DNA of 64,000 bases from Miltoncostaea sp050250915 (GTDB taxonomy: Bacteria; Actinomycetota; Thermoleophilia; Miltoncostaeales; Miltoncostaeaceae), in NCBI GenBank assembly GCA_050250915.1, contig JBFWNT010000005.1:1-64000 (forward strand), in the 5' to 3' direction. The notes below the pieces were generated by a model. It made no database searches, was not told the DNA's origin, and saw only the letters and a program-made list of their open reading frames with translations. A program made the position numbers and the translations under genes. The first letter of the stretch is position 1, and every line of letters starts with the position of its first letter. Shown one piece after another: positions 18,038 to 26,592 of this stretch.

Positions 18038-19197
18038 GCGCCGCGACGCCGGGTCCCATCGCCCCCCACGGGGGCACCCTGATCAACCGGCTCGACCCGT
18101 CGCTGGACGAGGGCGGCAACCGCCCCCGCGTCACGCTCAGCGCGCGCCAGCAGGCCGACCTGGACCTGATCGCCGTCGGCGCGCTGTCGCCGCTCGACGG
18201 GTTCATGGACCAGGCGACCTACGAGTCGGTGGTCGAGAACATGCGCCTGCCGAACGGCCTGGCGTGGTCGGTGCCCGTCACGCTGGCCGTGCAGCCCGAC
18301 GAGCTCGCCGCCGTCGGCTCCGCCGACGAGGTGGAGCTGGTCGACGACGAGGGCCGCTTCCTGGGCGTCCTCGAGGTGACCGGCCGGTTCGACACCGACC
18401 AGCGCCGTGAGGCGACGCTCGTCTACGGGACCGATGAGGAGGCCCATCCGGGCGTCGCCTCGCTGTACGCCCACGGCACCACCTGCCTCGCCGGCCCCGT
18501 GCGAGTGGCGTCGCGGATGCCGCTCGACCCGGGCGCCGTGCCGTTCCTGCTCGACCCGGCGGCCTCGCGCGCCGAGTTCGCCGCCCGCGGCTGGAACACG
18601 GTCGTGGGCTTCCAGACCCGCAACCCGATCCACCGCGCCCACGAGTACATCACCAAGGTCGCGCTGGAGACGGTGGACGGCCTGTTCATCCACCCGCTCG
18701 TCGGGGAGACCAAGAGCGACGACATCCCCGCGGACGTGCGGATGCGCTGCTACGAGGTGCTGATCGAGCACTACTACCCGCAGGAGCGGGTGGTGCTGGG
18801 CGTGCTCCCGGCCGCCATGCGGTACGCCGGCCCGCGCGAGGCGGTGCTGCACGCGATCCTGCGCCAGAACTACGGCTGCACCCACTTCATCGTGGGCCGC
18901 GACCACGCCGGCGTGGGGAACTACTACGGCACGTACGACGCCCAGCACATCTTCGAGGGCATCACGCCGGACGAGCTGGCGATCACGCCGGTGATGTTCG
19001 AGCACAGCTTCTGGTGCAACCTGACCGGCGGCATGGCGACCACCAAGACGTCGCCGTCCACGCCGGAGCAGCGGGTCTTCCTGTCCGGCACCAAGGTGCG
19101 CGAGATGCTCGACCGGGGGGAGATCCCGCCCGTCGAGTACCCCCGCCCCGTGGTGGCTAAGATCCTTATCGAGGCCTACGCCAAGAGGGCGGCGTGA
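18034..19197 (+). CDS. sat: Sulfate adenylyltransferase (ATP sulfurylase)
   Basis: A 387-residue ATP sulfurylase of the monofunctional homo-oligomeric type, making adenylylsulfate from sulfate and ATP. The ATP/sulfate motif QTRNPIHRAHE begins near residue 194, followed by FIHPLVGETKSDDIP, VLPAAMRYAGPREAVLHA, FIVGRDHAGVG and FLSGTKVREML. No APS kinase domain is fused. The start is TTG, overlapping the comA stop (TTGA), which fits tight co-translation. APS kinase or reductase genes are not in this window. A GC hairpin follows the gene. Confidence 0.95.
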   Translation: MSAATPGPIAPHGGTLINRLDPSLDEGGNRPRVTLSARQQADLDLIAVGALSPLDGFMDQATYESVVENMRLPNGLAWSVPVTLAVQPDELAAVGSADEVELVDDEGRFLGVLEVTGRFDTDQRREATLVYGTDEEAHPGVASLYAHGTTCLAGPVRVASRMPLDPGAVPFLLDPAASRAEFAARGWNTVVGFQTRNPIHRAHEYITKVALETVDGLFIHPLVGETKSDDIPADVRMRCYEVLIEHYYPQERVVLGVLPAAMRYAGPREAVLHAILRQNYGCTHFIVGRDHAGVGNYYGTYDAQHIFEGITPDELAITPVMFEHSFWCNLTGGMATTKTSPSTPEQRVFLSGTKVREMLDRGEIPPVEYPRPVVAKILIEAYAKRAA

Positions 19198-19204
19198 GCT
19201 TCGG

Positions 19205-19236
19205 CGGTGCCGCCGCCCGCACGGGGGGCGGCACCG
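19205..19236. terminator. Strong GC hairpin between convergent genes
   Basis: GGTGCCGCC (19206-19214) pairs perfectly with GGCGGCACC (19227-19235), and inner CCC/GGG bases extend the stem. It lies between the sat stop and the stop of the opposing NYN gene, so it could end transcripts from both sides. There is no T-tract. Confidence 0.5.
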
Positions 19237-19242
19237 CGATGC

Positions 19243-19869
19243 TCACCCTCCGTGGATCTCCCGCAGGCTCCCGCGCGCCGGGAGCCACGCGCCCTCGGGC
19301 GGCAGGGCGTCGAGCGGCGTCTCCCGAACCAGCGGCGCCTCGAACAGCCCGGGGATGTCCTCCAGGTCGATGAACCGGACCCCGTCCATCGCGATGGCCG
19401 CCCGGTTGAACTCCCGGAACCCCAGGACCGTCAGGGGGAGCCGGCCGGCGAGGTCGGCCAGGCTGTCGGCGCCGGCGTCCCGGTACTGGTCGGCCGAGGC
19501 CAGCAGCACCTCCGCCAGCGGCGTCGAGCCGGCCCGCTCGCGCAGGTGGTCCAGCAGGGCCTGGTCGATGTCGTCGCCCTCGGTGAGCTTCGGCCGGGCG
19601 TACACCGAGAAGCCCGTGCCGCGCAGCATCTCCACGAAGCCGCGGATCGCCTCGATCCGGTCGGGCGGGATGTTGATGAACACGGCCGCCTCGGGCACCT
19701 CGTCGGGCGGGGTGCGCTCCACCAGCCACCGGGCCAGGGCGTCGAACCGGGGCCGCTCCTCCGAGCGGGGCGCGCGGCCCCCGAGCAGCGTCCCCAGGGC
19801 CACGTCGATGTTCGGCGCGTCCCACACCAGCAGGCGCCGCGGCGCCCCCTCCATCCCGTTCGTCGACAT
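19243..19869 (-). CDS. NYN-domain protein (LabA/PIN-like putative RNase)
   Basis: A 208-residue NYN-domain protein. LLVWDAPNIDVALG near residue 13 holds the first catalytic Asp. Later acidic residues in LTEGDDIDQALLDHL and VLLASADQYRDA complete the PIN-like metal site. Such proteins are proposed or shown to be endoribonucleases. The ATG overlaps the stop of the rtcB-like gene by one base (TGATG), so the two are one translational unit. An RNA cut-and-rejoin role is inferred from that partnership only. Confidence 0.8.
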   Translation of the reverse strand: MSTNGMEGAPRRLLVWDAPNIDVALGTLLGGRAPRSEERPRFDALARWLVERTPPDEVPEAAVFINIPPDRIEAIRGFVEMLRGTGFSVYARPKLTEGDDIDQALLDHLRERAGSTPLAEVLLASADQYRDAGADSLADLAGRLPLTVLGFREFNRAAIAMDGVRFIDLEDIPGLFEAPLVRETPLDALPPEGAWLPARGSLREIHGG

Positions 19870-21248
19870 CAGTCCTCCGGGCGCTCGCCGGGCGGGGCCA
19901 TCTTGACGATCCGCGGGTCGAAGCGCGCGACCACGTCCACGAGGTCGGCCTGCGCGGCCATGACCACCGCGATGTCCTTGTAGACGCCCGGCACCTCGTC
20001 GAGGCCCGCCGACAGCACCGTCACGCCGGCCGCGTCGATCTGGCGGCGCACGTCGCCCCAGGCGAAGGTCCGCTGCGCCTGCTTACGACTCATCACGCGG
20101 CCCGCCCCGTGGGACGCCGATCGCAGCGACGCGGCGTCGCCGCGGCCGCGCACCACGTAGCCGGGGGTGGCCATCGAGCCGGGGATGACGCCCAGCACGC
20201 CCTCGCCGGCGGGCGTGGCGCCCTTGCGGTGGACGATCACCTGACGGCCGTCGTGCTCCTCGCGCCACGCGAAGTTGTGGTGGTTCTCGACGCCGGCGAT
20301 CGTCGTCGCGCGCAGCGCCCTCGCCACGCGTCGGTGGATCACGGCGTGGTTGGCAGCGGCGTACTCGCCCATCAGCTCCATCGCCGCCCAGTACTCGGCG
20401 CCGGCCTCGGAACCCAGGTCCAGCCACGCCAGGTGCCGCAGCTGCTTCGGCAGCTCGGGGTGTGCCGCCGCGGCCAGCCGCGTGTAGTGGTCGGCCACCT
20501 TGGCCCCGGTGCCGCGGCTGCCGGAGTGGCTGAGCAGGGCGACGTACGTCCCCGCCTCCAGCCCCAGGCCGGGCTGCTCCAGGGTCAGCGTCCCGAACTC
20601 GACGAAGTGGTTGCCGGACCCGGAGGAGCCCAGCTGCGCCGCCGCCCGCTGGCGCAGCGACTTCGTGAGCCGCGTGACGCCCCAGTCGGCGTCGAGCACC
20701 TCGTGGTCGGCGGGACGCGCGAGCTGCGCCCCCATGCCGAACGCGGTCTCCCGCTCGATGGCGTCCGCCAGCCGCCGGGCGCCGCCCGTCAGCTCCGAGA
20801 CGGGCACGTCCAGCACCGACAGCCGCATGCGGCACGCGATGTCGACGCCCACGGCGTAGGGGATCACCGCCTCCTCGGTGGCCAGCACGCCGCCGATGGG
20901 CAGGCCGTAGCCGGGGTGGGCGTCCGGCATCAGCGCGCCGCGGACCGACACCGGGAGGCGCGCGGCGTCCCGCATCTGGCCCAGCGCGGTGGGCTCGATG
21001 TTGTCGCCCCAGCTGCGCCAGGGGGCGGGCGCGTCGCGCTCCCGGAAGCCGTCGGGCCCCCGCGGCGCGATCGTGCGCGCCAGCTCCCCCAGCGCGGGGT
21101 CGTCCCGGAACGCGGCCGGGTCGGCGGCCAGCGCCAGCAGGCGCTCGCGCACCTCGGGCGCGCCCTTCCCGGCGGCCAGCGCGCGCAGCGCCATCCCCAC
21201 CGCGGGCCCCTCCGGGATGCCCGCCCTCATCAGGTCCCGAGCGTTCAC
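19869..21248 (-). CDS. rtcB: RtcB-family RNA-splicing ligase
   Basis: A 459-residue RtcB protein. Metal ligands are visible in MPDAHPGYGLPIGGVLA and GVDIACRM, and SSGSGNHFVEFG, SHSGSRGTGAKVA and GVENHHNFAWREEH follow. The guanylylation region SASHGAGRVMSR contains the His that takes GMP. RtcB joins 2',3'-cyclic phosphate and 5'-OH RNA ends with GTP and Mn. The GTG at 21248 is chosen because a TACCCT box lies six bases upstream. It is transcribed divergently from the HepT-like gene across 33 bases and coupled to the NYN gene downstream. Confidence 0.9.
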   Translation of the reverse strand: MNARDLMRAGIPEGPAVGMALRALAAGKGAPEVRERLLALAADPAAFRDDPALGELARTIAPRGPDGFRERDAPAPWRSWGDNIEPTALGQMRDAARLPVSVRGALMPDAHPGYGLPIGGVLATEEAVIPYAVGVDIACRMRLSVLDVPVSELTGGARRLADAIERETAFGMGAQLARPADHEVLDADWGVTRLTKSLRQRAAAQLGSSGSGNHFVEFGTLTLEQPGLGLEAGTYVALLSHSGSRGTGAKVADHYTRLAAAAHPELPKQLRHLAWLDLGSEAGAEYWAAMELMGEYAAANHAVIHRRVARALRATTIAGVENHHNFAWREEHDGRQVIVHRKGATPAGEGVLGVIPGSMATPGYVVRGRGDAASLRSASHGAGRVMSRKQAQRTFAWGDVRRQIDAAGVTVLSAGLDEVPGVYKDIAVVMAAQADLVDVVARFDPRIVKMAPPGERPED

Positions 21249-21281
21249 CAGGCGAGGGTAACGCCCGTAGGGTTCCCCGGG
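21249..21281. promoter_or_regulatory. 33-bp divergent leaderless promoter pair
   Basis: On the minus strand TACCCT (21255-21260) lies six bases before the rtcB GTG. On the plus strand TAGGGT (21268-21273) lies eight bases before the ATG at 21282. Polymerases on the two promoters would collide, so rtcB and the HepT-like gene are likely expressed as alternatives or together regulated. Confidence 0.5.
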
Positions 21282-21623
21282 ATGGCCTCGGGCGACCTGG
21301 ACCGGCTCCGCCGCGTGATCGACGCCGCCGAGCGCGTGCTGATCCACGACCACGGGGTGGGGGAGCTCGGCGACGACGAGGCCGCCGAGCGTTATGCCGA
21401 CGCCGTCCGTTACCGGCTCGTGCTGATCCGGGATGCCATCGCCGGCCTCTCGCCGGCGGTGGGGCGCGCCGATCCCCGGATCCGCTGGGACGCGGTGGCG
21501 GCGCTGGCCGACGCCCTGGCCGACGCCGACCCGCCCCGGGTGCGGGCGGCGGTGCGGGCCGAGGTGCCCGATCTGCTGCGCCTCGCGACGGCCCTGGAGG
21601 CCCGCGGCGTGCCCGGCGCGTGA
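21282..21623 (+). CDS. HepT-like (DUF86) helical protein
   Basis: A 113-residue all-helical protein. ADAVRYRLVLIRDAIAGLSPAVGRADPRIRWDAVAALADAL parallels the second half of HepT/DUF86 toxins (VIRYKLIVIGEAVKNLS...IPWREIIGMRN). The catalytic R-x4-6-H motif of HepT nucleases would follow here, but the sequence shows no such Arg and His, so the fold may have lost nuclease activity. No MntA-type nucleotidyltransferase is adjacent. Placement opposite rtcB suggests, without proving, an RNA-related function. Confidence 0.6.
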   Translation: MASGDLDRLRRVIDAAERVLIHDHGVGELGDDEAAERYADAVRYRLVLIRDAIAGLSPAVGRADPRIRWDAVAALADALADADPPRVRAAVRAEVPDLLRLATALEARGVPGA

Positions 21624-21660
21624 CCGGAGGAGCTTGGCCCGGCCCCGGAGGCTCGGCAGG

Positions 21661-23649
21661 ATGGGCCCGCCCGTGAGACGTCTCCGACCCGCACTCGCCG
21701 CGCTGGCGATCGCCGCCGCGGCCGCCGGCCCCGCGAGCGCCGTCCCGGCGACGGGCGACCGTCCCGCCGGCACCGTCTCCGACTGGAGCCACGAGCTCAA
21801 CCAGAACGAGCTGCCGCAGTGGCGCAAGGCCACCGCCCCGCCGATCCCCCCGCGGCGCTGGTTCCCGCTGGTGCGCTCCATCCTCCACGACGCCGGCTCG
21901 GCCGGGATGTGGTTCAGCGGCCCCAGCGCGCTGCCCTTCCCGCCCCTGCCCCTGAGCCCCAAGGAGCCGGTGGGGTGGCGGAACCGGTCGACCTTCGCCC
22001 GCGAGTACGCCCGCACCGGCCTGCGCTGGGACGTCGCGTACGAGGTGTGGGCGGCGCGTCGGGCGCTGGACCGCGGCGCCACCGTCGCCGACCCCACCGC
22101 CGACCCGACGGCCTACACGCGGCGCCTGTCGCTGCTGGACCCGCGCTACCGCGCCGAGGCGCTGCGCGAGATCCGCCGGATCGTGCCCGGGCTGCGCGGG
22201 CTGCCCTACGTGAACCTCTACACGGGCTCGGACGAGCCGGTCACGATCCTGCCGCGCGGGTCCGCGAGGCGCACCGCGTTCGGCCGCACGCTGGCCCGCG
22301 ACTTCCGCCGCGCCACCGGCTTCCCGCTGCCCGACCCGGCGGCGAAGCCCTCCACGAGCGCCCGCGACGGGCTGCGCTGGCTGGCGTGGACGCGCTTCTC
22401 GGGCAACCGCTTCTTCGCGATGAAGGCGGGGCAGGCGCGGCTCATCAGGCGCCTGGACCCTGCGGCGAAGGTGAGCCCCAACGACTACGGCTTCATCGAC
22501 GGCTTCATCCCCTGGGACTACACGCGCCTCGGCGCGTTCGCGGACGTCGTCGAGGCCGACCCGTACGTGAGCTACCCGGAGCGCGACCGCGCGGGCCGCG
22601 GCCGCTACAACCCCGGCTTCGGCGCCAAGCTGATGTCCGACCTCACCGGCGTGCGCACCCGGATCGTGGTGCAGGCGTTCGACTACTCCCGCTACACGCC
22701 CACCCCGGGGGACCTCTGGACGTGGAGCGCCCAGGCCCTGCGCGCCGGCGCCACCGACCTGAGCTTCTTCGCGTCGGACAACCCGCGGTTCACCAACCGC
22801 CGCCTGTACGACGCGATGCTCGCCATCGCGAAGGCCGTCCGCGGCACCCGCCTGCCGGCCCCGCCGACCGACCCCGAGCAGCTGGTGCTGTACGCGACGG
22901 CCAGCGAGGGCCAGGCGCAGCCCGCGCGCAGCGGCGGCGTCCGCTACCGCACCAGCGGCGACGCGCTCTACACCACCTACGCGCTGCTGGGCGAGCTGGC
23001 GGGCGGCGCGTTCAGCTTCGACGCCGACACCCGCCTCACGGCCCAGCCGGCCCGGCTGGCCGCCGCGAAGACCATCTGGATGCCGCGCGGCGACACGCTC
23101 GACCGGGCGTTCGCCGACCGCCTGCTGGCGTGGGTTCAGGCGGGCGGGACGCTCATCGTGACCGACCCCGCCGCGTTCACGCGCACGCCCACGGGCGCCC
23201 CGCTCGCCGACGTCCGCGACGCCCTGGTGGGCGCGCCGCTCGGGCCCGTGCGGCGCGGGACGGTGCTGGAGGTGCCGCAGGGCGCCCTGGACGGGACGGC
23301 GCCCGACGACCTGCTGACGATCCCGCTCGTGGCCCCCGGGGCGCGCGCGTTCGCCGCCGTGCCCGCGGGCGCGCGGGTGGTGGCCCGCTTCATCGACGGC
23401 GCCCCCGCGGCCCTGCTGCGCGACGTGGGGCGCGGGCGGGTGCTGGCGTGGGCGGCCGACCCCATGTCGCCGGGCGCCCTGGACGAGCCGCTCGACCTGG
23501 CGCGCTTCGCCGGCGACCTGGAGCGCTGGGCCGGCGGCACGACGGGGGTCCCCGCCTGGGGCTACCGCATCCCGGGCGACCCCGACCCCTCGCGGCTGCC
23601 GTGGGAGGACGCGATCGACCCCGGCGCGGCCCGGGCGGGACTGTCATGA
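21661..23649 (+). CDS. Secreted glycoside-hydrolase-like protein
   Basis: A 662-residue exported protein with a signal peptide (about 1-30, ending PASAVPA). The first 400 residues look like a TIM barrel of the GH42/GH-A kind (GLPYVNLYTGSDEPV, KVSPNDYGFIDGFIPWDY, VVQAFDYSRYTP). The second half resembles a beta-galactosidase trimerisation/GATase-like domain (KTIWMPRGDTLDRAFADRLLAWVQAGGTLIVTDP). The exact family and sugar are not recognised. It is followed 16 bases later by a second TIM-barrel glycosidase, so the two probably work on one extracellular polysaccharide. Confidence 0.6.
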   Translation: MGPPVRRLRPALAALAIAAAAAGPASAVPATGDRPAGTVSDWSHELNQNELPQWRKATAPPIPPRRWFPLVRSILHDAGSAGMWFSGPSALPFPPLPLSPKEPVGWRNRSTFAREYARTGLRWDVAYEVWAARRALDRGATVADPTADPTAYTRRLSLLDPRYRAEALREIRRIVPGLRGLPYVNLYTGSDEPVTILPRGSARRTAFGRTLARDFRRATGFPLPDPAAKPSTSARDGLRWLAWTRFSGNRFFAMKAGQARLIRRLDPAAKVSPNDYGFIDGFIPWDYTRLGAFADVVEADPYVSYPERDRAGRGRYNPGFGAKLMSDLTGVRTRIVVQAFDYSRYTPTPGDLWTWSAQALRAGATDLSFFASDNPRFTNRRLYDAMLAIAKAVRGTRLPAPPTDPEQLVLYATASEGQAQPARSGGVRYRTSGDALYTTYALLGELAGGAFSFDADTRLTAQPARLAAAKTIWMPRGDTLDRAFADRLLAWVQAGGTLIVTDPAAFTRTPTGAPLADVRDALVGAPLGPVRRGTVLEVPQGALDGTAPDDLLTIPLVAPGARAFAAVPAGARVVARFIDGAPAALLRDVGRGRVLAWAADPMSPGALDEPLDLARFAGDLERWAGGTTGVPAWGYRIPGDPDPSRLPWEDAIDPGAARAGLS

Positions 23650-23665
23650 CGGACCGGAGGTGGGG

Positions 23666-24844
23666 ATGACGTCGCGCGGGAGGATGGCCGTGGGGATCGG
23701 CGTCGTGGTCGCGGCGGTCGCCGTGGTCGTGGGGTTGGTGGTGCTGTCCGGCGGCGACGACGCGCCGCCGATCGGCGCGGTCGCCGCCGTGCAGGACGAC
23801 CACCTGCCGGTCGACCCGATCGAGAAGATCCCGGAGCGCATCACGATGGTCGCCGACACGGGGGTCACCACCACCCGCGTCGACGTCTTCTGGGGCGACG
23901 TCGCCCCCACCCGCCCGGCGGACCCGACCAATCCGGCCGACCCGGCGTACGACTTCTCCCGCTACGACCTGATCTTCCAGAGCCTGGCGAAGGAGGGGAT
24001 CACCCCGATCGTCTCCACGTACCACACCCCCGCGTGGGCGAGCGGCGGGGCGGTGGAGCCCGTGGGCGGCCGCATCAACACGCTGGCGCCGGACCCGCAG
24101 GACTACGGGGCCTTCATGACGGCGCTCGCCACGCGCTACTCGGGCAGCTTCACGGCGCCCGGCGGCGAGACGCTGCCCAGGATCGCCCACTTCGAGATCT
24201 GGAACGAGCCGAACCTCTCCGGGTTCCTGCGCCCGCCGGGCTGGGACGACCCGTCCCTCAGCATCGAGCAGCTCACGCAGGCGCGGCTGGAGACCTACGC
24301 CGCGATGGACGAGGCGGGCTACGCGGGCGTCAAGCAGGGCGACCCCGAGGCCACCGTCATCGCCGGCGTCGGCGGGCCGCGCAGCAGCACCAGCCGCACC
24401 GGGGTGGGCGCGGTCGAATGGCTCCGGGGCCTCGCGGACGAGAAGATCCCCCTGGACGCCTACTCGCAGCACGTCTACCCGGCCGCGCCGCCGCTGGAGG
24501 AGACGACCGTGGTGCCCAGCTGGAGCACCATCGGCCGCTTCCTGACCGATCTCGACGCGTTCCGCCCCGGGCTCGACCTCTACATCACCGAGGCCGGCTA
24601 CACGACGTCGCCCACCCCCTTCCGCGACACCCAGGTGACCGAGGACCAGCAGGCCGACTACCTCGAGCAGATCTACTCCCTGCCGCAGCTGCGCAGCGAG
24701 CGGATCAAGACCGTCGTGTGGTTCAACCTCCAGGACAACGCCGACTGGCCGGCGGGCCTGCTGCGCGAGGACGGCTCGCGCAAGCCGAGCTACGGGCGCT
24801 TCCTCCGCGTGGTCAAGGACCAGGGAGGGACGACCCTGGGCTAG
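23666..24844 (+). CDS. Membrane-anchored GH-A clan glycoside hydrolase
   Basis: A 392-residue protein with an N-terminal membrane anchor (about 10-32) and a GH-A TIM barrel. HFEIWNEPNLSGF (acid/base Glu in NEP) and LYITEAGYTT (nucleophile Glu) are the two catalytic motifs, as in GH5/GH39-type enzymes. GGAGG five bases before the ATG at 23666 sets the start. It follows the secreted glycosidase gene. Substrate unknown; beta-linked glycans are usual for the clan. Confidence 0.78.
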   Translation: MTSRGRMAVGIGVVVAAVAVVVGLVVLSGGDDAPPIGAVAAVQDDHLPVDPIEKIPERITMVADTGVTTTRVDVFWGDVAPTRPADPTNPADPAYDFSRYDLIFQSLAKEGITPIVSTYHTPAWASGGAVEPVGGRINTLAPDPQDYGAFMTALATRYSGSFTAPGGETLPRIAHFEIWNEPNLSGFLRPPGWDDPSLSIEQLTQARLETYAAMDEAGYAGVKQGDPEATVIAGVGGPRSSTSRTGVGAVEWLRGLADEKIPLDAYSQHVYPAAPPLEETTVVPSWSTIGRFLTDLDAFRPGLDLYITEAGYTTSPTPFRDTQVTEDQQADYLEQIYSLPQLRSERIKTVVWFNLQDNADWPAGLLREDGSRKPSYGRFLRVVKDQGGTTLG

Positions 24845-25227
24845 GCCTCTCCGGCGCCGATGCTCAGGCGCAGCGTCTCGGTGGCGCCGTCGATCGGCTC
24901 GACGCTCCAGGTGTCCACCAGGCGCTCCAGCACGGGGCCGACGCCCGGGACGTCCTCCTCCACCATGCGGCTGCCGCCGCCGGTGGGGAGGGGGCCCAGG
25001 GACAGTCCGACGGCGCCGTCCTCGATGTCGAGCTCGACCTGCACCACGCCGTCGACGGCGTGCCGGCTGGCGCCGCGGATCAGCACCGAGCTGGCCAGCT
25101 GCGCGTCGGCGAGCCGGTCGAGCGGCAGGTCCACGCGCGCGGCCAGGGCCGCGACGACGCGCTCGAGAACGGGCTCGCGGAGGTCCTCCGCCCGCATCGT
25201 GAGGCGCCCGGCGGGCGCCCGGCTCAC
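24841..25227 (-). CDS. RsbW-paralogous hypothetical protein in the stress-sigma operon
   Basis: A 128-residue protein with two short halves around VVQVELDIEDGAVGLSLGPLPTGGGSRM. The layout recalls a small HATPase anti-sigma domain (helix-strand-strand with a Gly-rich lid), but the N-box Asn and the D-x-G-x-G motif are missing. It is coupled to the RsbW-like gene (GTGA overlap). It could be a degenerate partner of the kinase or an adaptor. It is convergent with the glycosidase gene, overlapping by four bases. Confidence 0.5.
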   Translation of the reverse strand: MSRAPAGRLTMRAEDLREPVLERVVAALAARVDLPLDRLADAQLASSVLIRGASRHAVDGVVQVELDIEDGAVGLSLGPLPTGGGSRMVEEDVPGVGPVLERLVDTWSVEPIDGATETLRLSIGAGEA

Positions 25228-25658
25228 CCGTCCTCCCGGCGGCTGCCCGGCGAGAAGATCATGCGCACCTCGGTGACCCCGCCCTCGCTCGTGAAGGTCA
25301 CCTCGTCGGCGATCGCGAGCATCAGCGGGAACCCCAGCCCGAGCCCCGCCGACGGCGAGGGGACGCGCGGCGAGATGCCGCGGCCGCGGTCGCGGACGGC
25401 CACCACCAGCCGCTCGGGCTCCGCCCAGGCGAACACCTCGTAGTCACCCGTCGAGTCCGGATAGGCGTGCAGCACGGCGTTGGTGCAGGCCTCGGTCACG
25501 GCGATCGAGATGTCCGTGCGGCTCTCGTCGCTCCAGCCGAGCTGGTCGATGATCCCGCGCACCATCTGCCGCGCCAGGGCGACGCTATCGGGTTCGGCCG
25601 GCATCGCCAGCTCGACGTCCGGGCGCTCGAGGGTCATCCCGGGCGGGAGTGTAGCCAC
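25224..25658 (-). CDS. rsbW: RsbW-like anti-sigma serine kinase
   Basis: A 144-residue HATPase_c protein. The N-box is in ISIAVTEACTNAVLHAYPD, the G1 box in VRDRGRGI and the ATP lid in SAGLGLGFPLM. RsbW/SpoIIAB proteins bind the SigB/SigF factor and phosphorylate the STAS antagonist on Ser. The GTG at 25658 is supported by GGAGG seven bases upstream; an internal ATG at 25637 is the alternative. It lies just downstream of the sigma factor gene, with the antagonist gene divergent nearby. Confidence 0.85.
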   Translation of the reverse strand: MATLPPGMTLERPDVELAMPAEPDSVALARQMVRGIIDQLGWSDESRTDISIAVTEACTNAVLHAYPDSTGDYEVFAWAEPERLVVAVRDRGRGISPRVPSPSAGLGLGFPLMLAIADEVTFTSEGGVTEVRMIFSPGSRREDG

Positions 25659-25740
25659 GTCCGCGCCTCCACGCTCCGGCTGTCCAGTACCGGCCATGCC
25701 CCGGCCGTTCCCGAGCCCCGATCCGCCAAAACGTGCGCGG

Positions 25741-26511
25741 TCACCGGCGGCCTGGCTCATCGCCCCGCATCGGGTCGGGGTCGCCGGCGTTCTCGCGCAG
25801 GGTCTCGAGCGCCCGCCGGATGAGGCGCGAGACGTGCATCTGGGAGATGCCCACCCGGTCGGCGATCTGCGACTGGGTGAGGCCCTCCTCGAAGCGCAGG
25901 TGCAGGATGATCCGCTCGCGCGCCGGCAGCTCGGCCAGGCCCGCGTCGATCGTCGCCCGGGCCTCCGCGGCCGCGTAGCCCTCCTCCTCGACGCCCACCG
26001 AGATGCCGATGTCCTCCTCGGCGTCGCCGCTCCCCGCGGCGAGCGGGGCGGGCCGCTGCGCGCTGCCCGCCGCGAGCGCGTCGAGCACGTCGTCCAGCGG
26101 CAGGCCGGTCTGCTCGGCGATCTCCCGCACCGACGGGCTGCGCCCGTTCTCGGCGGAGAACACGCCGGTGGCGTGCGAGATCTGGGCGCGGGCCTCCTGG
26201 ATGCCGCGCGGCACCCGGACCGTCCACGAGCGGTCGCGGAAGTGGCGGCGGATCTCGCCGAGAATCGTCGGCGTCGCGAAGCTGGCGAGCTTGAAGCCCC
26301 GCTCCGGCTCGAAGCGGTCGATCGCCTTGATGAGCCCGATGGTCCCCACCTGCACCAGGTCGTCGAGGGGCTCGCCGCGATCGGCGTACCGGCGCGCGAG
26401 CCCACGCACCAGCGGGAGGTGCTCGACGATGAGACGCTCGCGTTCGGCGGCGTCGAGTGTGCGACCGGGCGTCAGGGGCACGACCTCGCGGACGGACTGC
26501 AGGACCACCAC
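25741..26511 (-). CDS. SigB/SigF/SigG-type stress or sporulation sigma factor
   Basis: A 256-residue sigma-70 family group 3 factor. Region 2 is LPLVRGLARRYADRGEPLDDLVQVGTIGLIKAIDRFEPERGFKLASFATPTILGEIRRHFRD. Region 3 is around SVREIAEQTGLPLDDVLDAL. Region 4 ends with the HTH GLTQSQIADRVGISQMHVSRLIRRAL. Such factors direct general-stress or sporulation regulons and are held by RsbW until an unphosphorylated STAS antagonist frees them. All three players are encoded within 1.7 kb here. Confidence 0.93.
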   Translation of the reverse strand: MVVLQSVREVVPLTPGRTLDAAERERLIVEHLPLVRGLARRYADRGEPLDDLVQVGTIGLIKAIDRFEPERGFKLASFATPTILGEIRRHFRDRSWTVRVPRGIQEARAQISHATGVFSAENGRSPSVREIAEQTGLPLDDVLDALAAGSAQRPAPLAAGSGDAEEDIGISVGVEEEGYAAAEARATIDAGLAELPARERIILHLRFEEGLTQSQIADRVGISQMHVSRLIRRALETLRENAGDPDPMRGDEPGRR

Positions 26512-26578
26512 GGACTATGCCCGACCCCGCGCGCCGGCAAACGGTTGCGGTCGGGGCGTGCGGCCGCCGCGCCCCTGC

Positions 26579-26592
26579 TAGCCTCGGCGGGA
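26579..26592 (+). promoter_or_regulatory. Leaderless -10 box of the STAS gene
   Basis: TAGCCT (26579-26584) is eight bases before the ATG at 26593. Confidence 0.4.
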
